From Paraphoma chrysanthemicola (taxonomy: Eukaryota > Ascomycota > Dothideomycetes > Pleosporales > Phaeosphaeriaceae), in assembly GCA_020744225.1 (NCBI GenBank), contig JAGMWG010000019.1:372001-436000 (forward strand): a stretch of 64,000 nucleotides of DNA, read 5' to 3'. The position numbers were made by a program, and so were the translations under genes. Positions 31,311-41,600 of this stretch are shown one piece after another (positions within the stretch are counted from its first letter, which is position 1; each line of letters starts with the position of its first letter). The notes under the pieces are model-generated. The model was given only the letters and a program-made list of their open reading frames with translations, searched no databases and had not been told where the DNA came from.

Positions 31311-33271
31311 ATGCTGGTGTTCGTGTTTTATTGTCTCATGGGGGTCGGAAGCGCCGCCAATAGCAGCGACCAGATACAGCACTTTTGTCGACGGTTCGAG
31401 CATCGCACGACTGTCGTGAACAATAAACTTTATATCGATGGCGGCAAATGGAATCAGAATGCTGCTTTAGCATTGCAGATACCGCAGATGGACAACCTCT
31501 CCAGTAAGTCTTCGTAACGTTCCTTGATGAATGCGAAATAACGTGATTCAGACACCGACCTGCTGTACTCAAACCTACTGGTGGTCGACGAGTTTGCCGC
31601 AATGCCTAAAATGCAATATGCGCCATCGACGAAAGCACAAGTTCCTTCACTCTCGGGAGGCGCCCTATGGGCCGACGAGATCAACAGCCGATTCTACGCC
31701 TTCGGTGGCTACCAGGTCGGTGGAACCCCTCCCGCTTTCCAAACTTGGAGTTATGATATTTCTCGGAATGTATGGGTGAGTATCGTTTCAACAGGTGATT
31801 TGGTAACTTCTGTTGCCCACGGCATGTCAGCGATAGCTCCAGATGCAGGTACGGCATTTTATCTCGGAGGCTATCATGATCGCACCACAAATCAAGGATG
31901 GACTACTTCCAGCCGCTATACCCCAAACCTGGTCGAGTTTGACTTGGTGAATAGACGTTACACCAATCATTCAGGTCCCAATAGCGACGGCAGAGGGGAA
32001 GGTCTTATGGTCTTTGTACCTGCCTCGAATGTGGGGTTATTGATCTATTTGGGCGGCCTCGTCCAATCTACGAACGAAGGGACGATTGAAATGGTGAGTC
32101 GAGCGTCCATACCACATGACTGTGGAAAATCTTTCTGATGAGCAACATAGATGGCCATGGACGTAAGCAATCTAGTACCATCTTGTGACCACCATACCAT
32201 GACTAAGCTGAACAGACCATCTGGATTTACGACATCTCCCTCCACAAATGGTATCAACAAAAAGCGACTGGAGATATAACAGAGTCACGAAGCCGATTTT
32301 GTGGCGCAGTCGCTTGGCCAGACGACAGATCATCCTTTAACATGTGCATACTCGACTGCCGTCCATGAAACCAATTTTAACGCACATCAGTTACCTCTAC
32401 GGTGGTCTAGCGCGGAATAGCACAGCATTTGACGATCTTTACGTCCTCTCACTCCCATCCTTTACATGGCTTAAACTCTACTCGGGCTCCTCTGAATACG
32501 GCCATCACAGCATGACATGCGACATCATTAACGGAACCCAGATGATTGTCATGGGTGGTACCTTTCCTTCGATAGACATCTGCGACGCTCCCAATGCTCA
32601 AGGCCAGCATAACGTCGACATGGGAACCATTATGCAGCCCGGTATGTTATGGAACAGATTCAATCAGAATAATCCACCATACCGAGTCCCGGACGTGCTT
32701 GTCAACGTCATTGGCGGAACGTAAGTATTGTCGCAGAAACGGCATCTCGTTGAGTACCAAACTGATCTCGAGGGACAGTATTAGAGGCGGCGCCAACTTC
32801 ACCGGCCCAAAGTCGAATCGCACGTTTGACCAGTACCTGTTCGAGAAGGAATACAAGGTTCCGCAACGTTACCCGACGCCAGTTAGTACCGCTTCTGCAA
32901 CAGCGGTACCAAACTCCAACGCTCTCAGTCGCGGGTCTTTGATTGGAATCATAGTAGGCTCCATCGCAGGTGGTGTTCTCATCGGTCTCGGAATCTTCTA
33001 TCTAGTACAATTTGTGCGTCGGCGAGCTCGGGTCCAGGAACCAGGCAAATTGGACAACAGCCAAGTGGAAGATGTCCGCGATGAAGATACTAGTGGTGAT
33101 GGTGTTCTGGGTGAGTTGCAGGACAATAAGGTCAACGAAATGGAAAACATCAGGGGTAATGAGATGGCGGGGCATTCTGTGGCGGAGATGTGGGCTGAGC
33201 CTGCGGAGCTGGCGGGACGTGTGGTGGCGAGTAGAGAGGGTGATGGAAACAGCGCACAAGTGGCAATTTAG
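31311..33271 (+). CDS. secreted/membrane kelch-repeat protein with a 12-nt exon
   Basis: Six exons close in phase: 31311-31503, 31552-32093, 32151-32162, 32216-32343, 32391-32720 and 32779-33271, giving 565 residues. The start is chosen for the signal peptide MLVFVFYCLMGVGSAA; an in-frame ATG at 31257 would bury it. Kelch-type blades are seen in NSRFYAFGGYQVGG, AFYLGGYHDRTTNQGW, VGLLIYLGGLVQS, IWIYDISLHKWYQQKATGDI and YLYGGLARNSTAFDDLYVL. A single membrane segment follows (SLIGIIVGSIAGGVLIGLGI), then a basic stop-transfer RRRAR and an acidic cytoplasmic tail of about 85 residues. This layout, with an extracellular beta-propeller, membrane segment and short tail, is common in fungal surface proteins of unknown ligand. 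The fourth donor is GTGCAT, weaker than the others. Confidence 0.82.
32151..32162 (+). other. 12-nt micro-exon of the kelch gene
   Basis: ATGGCCATGGAC flanked by an upstream acceptor (CATAG) and a downstream donor (GTAAGC). Including it keeps the kelch frame and gives M-A-M-D between two blades. Skipping it would also keep the frame, so both isoforms are possible. Confidence 0.6.
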
Positions 33272-33354
33272 TCAGGTCAGATTTCGCATAGTTGGTAAGA
33301 CCTTACGTATCTCACTTATATCTTTTAGGTTGCGTCGGTCGTACGAGAACACGA

Positions 33355-34130
33355 TCATTCTAAGTCAGCCTCGATTTCGCTTTCGACCGCCCGAGGATGT
33401 CTTGCGATATCAACAATCCGAAAGCCAACTTGCTGTAGTAGACTGGCCCAATGAGCCTCTGTTCTCTCAACACCGCTCGTACAATTTATAATCTCGAGTT
33501 CCAGTGTCGTCTGCATATTCGTTGCGCCCACGCTTGGCAGCACAACCTCATAGATCAGCAACTTCGAGTAACCCCTCTTAAAAACCTTCTTCACCTGCTC
33601 GATCATTCGCACACAATCTGCATCTGGCCAGTCGTGGGGTACTGCATGGAAGAAGTACGCGCGCGACCCTACCTCGGGTTGAGGCGTGAAGAAGTCGTAC
33701 GCCATGCGCTTAATTCGCGGATCCAGACCTTCGATTTCCATTTCTATCACTTCAGGCTGGTCCTGCAGCACGAGTACATCTACTGGAAGCTCCGGGTATC
33801 GCGCGAGGAGACGCTCAGTGTCAAGCCCGTGTGCGCCGCCGAGGTGGACAAAAAGTGGCGTGCTGCCGCTGATTTCTGCACCTTTCACAATCTTGTTCGT
33901 GTCATACAGTTCTGTCCAGTCCATTTTGTGGTTGCGAAGAGCTGTCATCATTCCGATAAAGCTGCCGCCCTTGCCCTCGGGATCAGCTGCGCACGCTTCG
34001 AAGAAACTGATGCCGCCTGTCTAATCGGTATAATTGTCCAGCTTTGACATATCCACAGGCTCCCGATAGTCGTATTTGGCAAGGAACTCTGGCATGTTGA
34101 GCGCACATGGGATCGTGTGATCGTCGCCAC
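33355..34130 (-). pseudogene. O-methyltransferase relic with in-frame stop
   Basis: The open frame 33951-33355 is the SAM-binding half of a fungal secondary-metabolism O-methyltransferase. YFFHAVPHDWPDADCVRMIE and KLLIYEVVLPSVGATNMQ match the conserved HDWPD and LLIxE motifs. In SAM motif I the usual V-D-x-G-G-G appears as V-H-L-G-G-A, losing the acidic residue. Upstream, the same frame continues through LNMPEFLAKYDYREPVDMSK, a normal part of this family, but is cut by TAG at 34021-34023. A further in-frame TGA lies at 34210-34212. The N-terminal winged-helix dimerisation part is missing. I read this as a 5'-truncated, decayed gene. Neighbours do not form a biosynthetic cluster. Confidence 0.65.
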
Positions 34131-34991
34131 AAACTACGCCAGCACTGATATGTCCGGAGTCATCACCAAGGCCGAGTGAGAATGTCGTGGGTTTCCAGGT
34201 GTTCGTACTTCACAGGTAATGCGCCAGATCCGACATATTATGGGCGCTGCTTCCTTTGCCAATCCAAGCCACATGGGCTTTACACTTCCCGGTACTTCGG
34301 AGGAACAACCACTTTGCATGATCGAAAGTCTCACTTTCATGCATTACTTAGTGTTGCGACGCAATGGGCGCACTCGACTTGGAGCTTGAAGGATGGCGGC
34401 GCGGCTGTCAAATACTGCCGTTCTGCCGGGGCGTGCTGACATGGCCAGTCTTGCACGGACATTAGCAGCCCCACTCTGATGCGAGGCTGGTCCCGTGTAT
34501 GCAAGGTTAGCACGCTTGGCTGAAAGAAGGTTCGGCCCCTGCCGCTGACGCTTTATGGTGAAGCTTCCGCGATCCGACATGGTTAGTAGCGATAGTATAA
34601 CAGGGTGTGTAGCCTGAGACCAATGGATCCTCAGGTCACGCTCGGTTACCTAGATTAAACTACCCCAGTTATACGGGATCAGCTACCCCGAGTCACTCAA
34701 GATGAACTACTGCGGTATTCCCGTAGGGTCACAATACTTCACCAAGTAATTCCCACGCCACTAACAGCTCGTTTGTATGTATGTTCATGTACTCTAACGC
34801 GGGTCCTAAGGTCTGATTGTGATCCTCATGGATTCAGAAAGTCCGACGAGGGGAGCTCCGGGTGGGCGAGCGACTGCATACCTAGGTATAAAGATCAGCT
34901 GCTCCAGTGCATTTCTATACCTCAACACACCGGTTCTAGCATCATTTGAGTCCTTACCAAACTCTCAAACCTTACAACAAGCTCCTCTACA
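34131..34991. other. intergenic with promoter of the small secreted protein gene
   Basis: About 860 bases; the left 100 bases may still derive from the methyltransferase relic. The right end has the TATA-like element at 34887. Nothing else is recognised. Confidence 0.5.
34887..34893 (+). promoter_or_regulatory. TATA-box-like element
   Basis: TATAAAG, 105 bases upstream of the start ATG at 34992 of the small secreted protein gene. Assigned by motif and position. Confidence 0.5.
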
Positions 34992-35463
34992 ATGAAGCTC
35001 AGCCTCGTCCTCGTTACCGCCATAATTGGCACCGTTGCAGCTTTCCCCGCGGAGACGTCCGACCTCACTTCTCCCAATCGCGGAGTGGGTACCTTGATGG
35101 AGAGGGACTCAGCGGGTATCTTAACGAAGAGAGACTGCGCAAGCGGTCTCACATGCTACACGGATAACCAATGGCTGTGTAAATGCAATCAAGGCAAAAA
35201 GGTAAGTGTTCTTCCATCGTCATGTGATCTCACTTGCTCATACAGCGTGCGTAGTGTCAATGCTTGTATGTTGAAAGCGGCACCCCGGGGTTCCCAGGAT
35301 GTAAGTCTGGTTCACTGATCCAACCGCGCTTTTTGCGCTACCTCTCCAAGCTGCTTAGCTATACTTATAATATCTAGATTGGATATGGTCTTGCTACGAC
35401 TGTCCAAAACCTAAGAATGGGGGACTCCAGTGCATTGGAGATGGAGTATGCAACCCGAACTAG
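34992..35463 (+). CDS. small secreted cysteine-rich protein (effector candidate)
   Basis: Three exons (34992-35201, 35255-35300, 35378-35463) close in phase and give 113 residues. The signal peptide is MKLSLVLVTAIIGTVAAFPA. A short propeptide ends at a dibasic Kex2-type site, L-T-K46-R47, directly before the cysteine-rich part, which starts at D48-C49. The mature ~66 residues hold ten cysteines (49, 54, 63, 65, 71, 73, 91, 94, 104, 110), an even number suited to five disulfides, plus three Trp. The first intron is read through to the second possible acceptor (GCGTAG); the first (TACAG) would give an immediate stop. Size, secretion, processing site and cysteine content fit fungal effectors or antimicrobial peptides. 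I do not recognise the family, so activity is unassigned. Confidence 0.72.
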
Positions 35464-35705
35464 ACGTGTTGGATTTGCCTAGTGTACTTCATTAGCATGA
35501 CGCACATTCTTGCTTTTCTTCGGCAGCGATACTTCTTCCATTCTACACATCTAACATGCAAAGAAATGATATTCAGATTTCGTAGACACATCTTTGCGCC
35601 ATTTTATGTAATTCAACAAAGCCACTGCCATCAGTGAGCAAACCAGCCTCTCGCATAGCCATGTCAAGTTTTTTCCCTTCCTCGATACCAAACTCGCCGA
35701 ACTTC

Positions 35706-36242
35706 CTAAGGCCTGATATCCCACATATCTATCAACACTTTGTTCTCGCCAGCCACAGTTAAAACTCCAACCGCTACAACGTCGTTCAGCCAGGCATACG
35801 TCTCGTTCACACCCGTTTCGAACTTCGCGCGTAGTATGACCTGTCCCTCATTGATTGCCGGCCCCTCAGTCTGCACGTAAATATACGTGCCATCGTCGGT
35901 TTGGATGTTGTATCGCGTATCGGGTCGCGCCGTCCCGTGCGCATCTGTTAGTAACCAATCGGCGCCGAGATTAAGTACTTTCCCTGTGCACAAGTAAGCT
36001 TCGGACATGTACGAAGATGATATTGGAAGCGAACCGGAAATTCGTGGGCCTTTGAAGAATCCGCCGACAATGGGAATGACTGTCCGCGATTGTCCAGTAG
36101 GCACAGCACCTAGTTCCAGACGCTCGCCGAGCTCGGCTTCCATACTGTAAAGAAGGGTCAGATTCGGGGTGACGGGTGTGACTTCGGCCATCACCGCAGA
36201 TGTGAGGACTACGAGTGGAGGAAGGGCCTGTAAGAGATGCAT
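35706..36242 (-). CDS. secreted DUF3237 family protein
   Basis: The start at 36242 gives a signal peptide (MHLLQALPPLVVLTSAVMA); the frame is open further upstream but without signal features. DUF3237 sequence follows: TPNLTLLYSMEAELGERLEL, VIPIVGGFFKGPRISG, VLNLGADWLLTDAHGTARPD and TYIYVQTEGP. A 51-nt segment starting GTTCGC and ending TGCACAG interrupts the conserved core. It encodes SLPISSSYMSEAYLCTG, and removing it joins PRISG to KVLNLGADW exactly as expected, so it is probably an in-frame intron with a weak donor. Without the intron the protein is 178 residues, spliced 161. DUF3237 is a small beta-barrel of unknown activity found in fungi and bacteria, often beside catabolic genes. Confidence 0.8.
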   Translation of the reverse strand: MHLLQALPPLVVLTSAVMAEVTPVTPNLTLLYSMEAELGERLELGAVPTGQSRTVIPIVGGFFKGPRISGSLPISSSYMSEAYLCTGKVLNLGADWLLTDAHGTARPDTRYNIQTDDGTYIYVQTEGPAINEGQVILRAKFETGVNETYAWLNDVVAVGVLTVAGENKVLIDMWDIRP

Positions 36243-37058
36243 CTTTGTGGTGGTCCACTTTGTATTATTGTCACGCGACAATGCACTGGCGAGGTAGATG
36301 AGCATGTGACCAGCGACCATCGCCAGACCACACGGGTAGCTTTGCTTTTAAACTCAACGAGGCCATTGCCAATCTGACGGGATGCACCCAAAGCCCCGCA
36401 AACTGGCCCGTCTGGATGGCCTCGCAAGATCTTCAAAATGATGTAGTACTTCCGGCAAATCTGATCAAGTCACTCGGTGGTGGGCGGTCTGTTCCGATGT
36501 TCCGTTCACGTGATCTCCTATACATCTGCATAGTTGGCCGCAACCTTGGGAAGTACCGACTGACAACGAGGACATCAAGATTGGGATCTTACATCGTAAT
36601 AGACAAGTACCCGCTCGTCACGAAGATACTGAGTCAGATGGCGAAACACGTTTTATGCCATTAGACAAATATTTAAGTCTCAATACTATTATATGACACA
36701 ATGACAAGTTTTTGAAGTCGAATGCATCCAAAAGCTACGGTCTGACCCATCTCCTCCCCAACCAAGGATATCGCCCCAAGTTCGAGAACCAGTTTCGAAC
36801 TCAGTTCTCATCTGGCTGTGTTAAGCATCCAAGGGAGCCATCCCGGAAGGGCGGCTACAACTCGATGGGCACTCTCAAGCCGCGATGAAGCGATGGGAAC
36901 GGCGAGTCCATCGAACAACCGCGAAATCCTACCTAAACCTCCATATCAAGCCATCCAAACTATCCAAATCGTCTATAGAAGATCTGACTGACGTTAGTCC
37001 TAGAGTTGGTGAAGAGGACTATCTAATAAACTCACCGAGCGATCCTGTCCATCCTCAT
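36243..37058. other. intergenic, nothing recognised
   Basis: About 815 bases between the DUF3237 gene start and the 3' end of gene A. The plus-strand open frame 36885-37379 overlaps gene A's last exon and is its shadow. Confidence 0.5.
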
Positions 37059-39679
37059 TCAAGCGTTGTAGAACCGGATCTCCAAAGCCTCCGCCACCGC
37101 ATCCTTCTTCGCACATGCCTCCCAAGCATGAATGATAACATGGTCTCGCGCCTTATCATCCGTGCCAAATCCCACCATCTCCAGGAATGTAGCAAGCTTG
37201 GTATGACCAAGCAGCACCTTGTGCTGCAAGACCTTGTTTGCAAGCAGAGTTACCGCATCATTTATGTGGCTGCCACCAAGCCTAAGAGCTTCTCGCTCAT
37301 CTTTGACAACGACGAGGAAGGCTTCGATCAGCTCAAGCTTAGAAAAGATCTCAGCCGATGGGTTCGGGAGCGCGAGTAAGTACTCGTGCAGCGTGGTGAT
37401 GCCGATCTGTGTGTTCAGACGACGGCGAGCGATGCGGGCCGATCAGCTGGAGGCTCAGAGATCACTTCCAGGGCTTGTTCTGGCACCGAATTAGACTCAC
37501 GGCTGTGAGCAGAGACTGGTGGTGAGGGTAAGATATCCGTCATTCCGTAGAACACGTTACCTGCAGATTCTTGGGTGGGTTGATGCACGTCGTGGAGCCA
37601 ATTGAACATTGGCTCGCGATTGATCGCGTCGCGACAGTCGACATTGACCGGCGTGGGAAGCGCCATGAACCTAGCGCCGCCTTTGGCCTCTGCACCCGTG
37701 GTTGGCAAATCAGCGTTAGTGACTTCAAGCGCCTCGACCTCTGAGTTCACAACCACTTTATCGTCGTGTGTTGCGTCTAGACTGGCAAAAACCTCCTGAT
37801 CGAGATCGACTGAGACGACTGTGGGCGAGTTAGACGGCTCTTCAGCCAGAGAATTGAGTGCCGAGGGTACAATGTCATCTGCATGCAAGTCCTTCGATTG
37901 GGAGCCACCCACGATGCTAGCGATGTTCAAGGCATCGTCGACCTTCATGGTAAGTGTGGTTCCAAGGGTTTTAGCCGGAAATACTGTCTTGTCAGTGATA
38001 TTCGCCTTGACTTGCGTATCAGTTTCGTTCTCCAATCCACCCGCACTGTTCAAGTTGGTAGGAGACCCATCTAATTGCACCACTGGCACATACGGCAATG
38101 CAGCCTCAGACGCGGTGGAAAATCCTTCGGCCGAATCATCGAGAAGCAGGGGCTCCGACACTTCTAATTCATCGATGGAAAAAGACTCGCTGATGGGGCT
38201 GGCCGGCGAGATCAGGACATTGCTAGTCTGAGCCACTCCAAGACCAGCATTGTCGACTGTAGGAATCGACGCCGCTGGCATATTTTTAGAGAAAGCTAGG
38301 TCTGCGTTTCTCACAGTATCGGTTTCGCTACAGCACTTGGTGTGGTCGGATGCGGGTGAGCTGGCGTTCGCTTCACCATGATTATCGACTTCAGTGTCGA
38401 TTTCCATCGGGGTTGTCTCATCAACACCGCTTTGCGGCGTAGCGATTTCTTTTGCTACAATCACAGAGCCAGCAAACGAAGTACATCCTAAAAAGAGTGC
38501 TGGTGGTGGCGAAGATGATGTCAATGCAGGGTCTACTTCAGCACCAAAACCGGACAGAGGTGTCGATGTGAAGGTAAAGTCCGAGCCCGAGAACTCAAAT
38601 AACTGCAGGGAAGGCGAGAATTTCGATGGAGAGTCTTCGAATGTAGTCCTACCAGTTTTGTCTGACGCCTTGGTGTTGTGACGAGAGGCCTTCTTGTTCA
38701 CCCAGCCTGCGCTAGGTTGCGACTCGAACGAAAAGTCCACCACCGCATCCTGTCCAGAGAACGTTTTCCCAGCAGCATTCTCCTCCTGAACAATCATACG
38801 ATCTCGCATCATCTTCTCTACGCGCTTGCAGATTTCCACACGATATGAGGCGTTACAGAAAAGCGCAAACGAACCACTGCTGGTGTTCATGATTGCCCGC
38901 ATCATCTGGCTACCTTCAGATGTGAGTTCTGCGCCAGGAGCAAGTTCATAATTGTTCACGAGCGGCTTCAGCTAAACGCCAAGGAGGTACAGGGGCAGCA
39001 TGTCGCGGTGAAAGTCTTGTTTGGCGAGTTTCATGAGGTGCTCTTGCTCAGTGGGGACGGAGGACTGGAGCATGGCGAGATCGTCTTCATCAGGTTCGTG
39101 GTCCCACGCACTCTCGCGGATATGGACGATGATCTTTCGAATCTCTTGGTCGATCAACTTGGAAGATGCAGTGGTGGCTTTAGCGGCTTCTTTGGCGGAT
39201 TGTTCGGCTTCGGCACGATTGCGAGCTGCGCGCTTTCTACGCCGGGCGTAAGACTTCTGATTGCGCTTCTCGTTCTTGGTAAGTAAACGAGCCGGCTGCG
39301 AGGTCGATTTATTATCCGTCGACGAAGCGGTGTCCAATACATCGTCGGAACAGACTCGCGACAGCCCACCATATACCGAAGCGGTGCCAGCTTCGCTACG
39401 AGTGACATCGGGATGAGAAAGCGCATCTGAAGTAGATGCTTTCTCCACAAATGTGATATGACCTTCGGGTACATTCTTCTTCGTGTCCTGTTCCCACTCT
39501 TTCTTCGTCACTTCTTCTTGCGCCCGAGCAATCAGCTTGGCCATCTTCGGCTCCGGCCCGCCCTTCTTCTTCTCAGACTTCTTGCGAGTGGTGATCGGCG
39601 CGATTTGAACCTTGTCTGTCGACATAGGAAGCTCCATCTTCTTCTTCTTCTTCTTCTTCTTCTTCTTCTTCTTCTTCTT

Positions 39680-39710
<31 letters not shown>

Positions 39711-40222
39711 TTTTTGCTCTTCTTATTTTTGCTCTTCTTAGTTAATCTTAGTTAACGTCGTTTGCTCCTGTGGGACCTTGTTCTCAGCCTTCGGCACAGC
39801 GGAGATGTCGTCAACGAGCGTCTTTTGTTCCACCGTCTCCTGAGTGTCCTTGATCACAAGAACACTAGGCGTAGTATTGACTTCGTCGCTTTTCTTTGCA
39901 GCAGGACCTGAAGTCTTCGCGCTCGTGACTGACTCTTTCTCGGGAGTCGGGCCCATAGGCTTGTCTATGATGCGCAAAGTCTTGCCGCCGCCCATGATCG
40001 GGAGGGTGATCCTGGGCCTCGAAGTGATGGGCTCAGCAGACTCTGAGGTCGGTGCGGCCAGTGGTGGGAAGTCGGACGCGTCGATGGCGGAAGGCCTCGC
40101 GGTCGTGGCTGATTGCATGTTAATTCTGGTGGACCTTGTGCTTTACAAAGAATGTGGGACTTACTATTGGGCTTGAGGGTGGGCTTAAAGAACGCAGAGA
40201 ACTGGATTCCTGACCTCGCCAT
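37059..40222 (-). CDS. gene A of a tandem family: long disordered protein with shared C-terminal domain, poly-Lys tract and in-frame TAG
   Basis: Best model: exons 40222-40165, 40108-39777, 39736-37466 and 37406-37059, phases closing, 1003 codons with one in-frame TAG at 38974-38972. The N-terminus (MARSGIQFSAFFKPTLKPN) leads to SAIDASDFPPLAAP and a Thr/Ser/Lys-rich stretch. Then come a (Lys)24 run encoded by the CTT microsatellite and a basic LLTKNEKRNQKSYARRRKR patch. The TAG falls after AKQDFHRDMLPLYLLGV, and protein-like sequence resumes immediately (LKPLVNNYELAPGAELTSEG). A long Ser/Thr/acidic region follows. The last exon encodes the ~110-residue C-terminal domain shared with genes B and C (IGITTLHEYLLALP, KLATFLEMVGFG). 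The exon 2/3 junction uses a weak donor (GTCCCA) and is uncertain. No known function. Either two genes, a broken gene, or a readthrough product. Confidence 0.55.
39638..39709. repeat. (CTT)24 microsatellite coding poly-lysine in gene A
   Basis: Seventy-two uninterrupted bases of CTT on the plus strand, AAG on the coding minus strand. It sits directly upstream (in gene sense) of M-E-L-P. Next to it, two further near-identical 15-nt units (TATTTTTGCTCTTCT) and a doubled TTAGTTAA motif extend to about 39757, showing local slippage. Confidence 0.95.
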
Positions 40223-41600
40223 TTCAGTTGATGTGTATCTGGAAACGTGGATGGAAGATAAGCATGAACTAGTTTGCAGGTGCTTCTAAGGGTGGGTGAG
40301 AATATGCTCGTAAGCCGGGGAAGCGTTGTGGTAGCTGATAGTTGGTGCTATGTTAGCCGTGCGAGTTCGGAGAAGAGTTGAGGTTGAGCACAGGAGATGG
40401 GTCACTCGCAGAATTTGAGTTCGTGAAAGCAGGTCGCTAGCACATACCAAAAGATGATATTAGGGGTAAGTAGTAAAAATGGTATTCCGTGATCAGTGTG
40501 ATCAAAGAGTCGGTCGAGTTGACTGTATGCTTGCAAAGTTGAGTTGGTGTACCGAAGAAGAGACAAGGGTACCAGAGGAAGAGAAAGAGGACGTTTATGT
40601 ATACGGGGAAATGGAGAGAATGCAGGCCGTGGACTATCGTGGGGTCTTGGCAGAGTTTGTAGGAGGGGAGGCGGGAGAGAGCGTTTGCACGTAAAACCGC
40701 GTCATAAGGGTGAATGTGTTCCTTCAACGGGGTCACGTGGAACGTGTTGGAGACAACACGCTAATCAGCGCAGAGGGTCATAGAATTACTCGCATTTCTA
40801 GGGTCTGCGAATGTACGACATAGAATTTTTGGGCAGCTAGAATGTGATTAGAGAAGGAAGATGTTGAGTCTCGAGTCCTTGAGTCGCTCAGGTAGCTGAT
40901 TGCTTCCACAAAAAGATTGTGACATCTATTGCTAGATAATCAAACTTTCCACACACCTTCAGGACGAGACAATAGTGCGCGATACCAGATTAAATTGCTC
41001 AGACTGCCCATGTCGCGTCTGCTTTGAACTTCAGCGGCACGCTAGAGAGTTGAAATTCACGAACTATCATATGTAGGCAACGAAAACTATTTTCACGCAA
41101 CTTTGAGCTAGTAAGTAATTAGTGTCATGTATCTGCATCGTGATGAGCTGGTGCAATGGTGTGAAGCACTGCGCATATGTCATCACAAGCTGCGTAGATC
41201 TGGTACACTACACCGTTGCACAGGCGGGCGCATCAGATTTATGAAGTAATAGCAACTTGTATTATTATACGATACCGCTTTCGCAGAAGAACCATCTTCA
41301 TTCGCCGAGTGGCAAACTATGAGAGGTGTTGAAGTGTACAGCCCGCGCATACGAACATTGTGTGCCACGTACAAAACCGGTCGATGCCTTGTCGCAACCT
41401 GCTTTCCCATTACTATGCCTCATTGAACATCGTGAAATGATAGCCAAATCCTTTAATAGAATTCGTGTCGCCTCAATCTCCGCGACTCAAGCTCCATAGT
41501 CCTTGAAGCCTCATGTTACCTTCGCCCGAAGCTAGCGTGTCCTCAGCTAGCCAATATCGCTCATCTGCGATCAAGTTGGAGAACATCTGATCATGAGACT
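40223..41600. other. intergenic between genes A and B
   Basis: About 1.4 kb upstream of gene A and downstream of gene B. No supported coding sequence; short open frames have no features. It contains the promoter of gene A. Confidence 0.5.

Noticed and set aside
36885..37379. 164-codon plus-strand frame
   Set aside because: Opposite the last exon of gene A, whose protein aligns with genes B and C; the plus-strand product has no homology.
39458..39745. Plus-strand leucine-rich open frame
   Set aside because: It is the antisense of the (AAG)n lysine tract; poly-Leu arises only from reading CTT on the plus strand.
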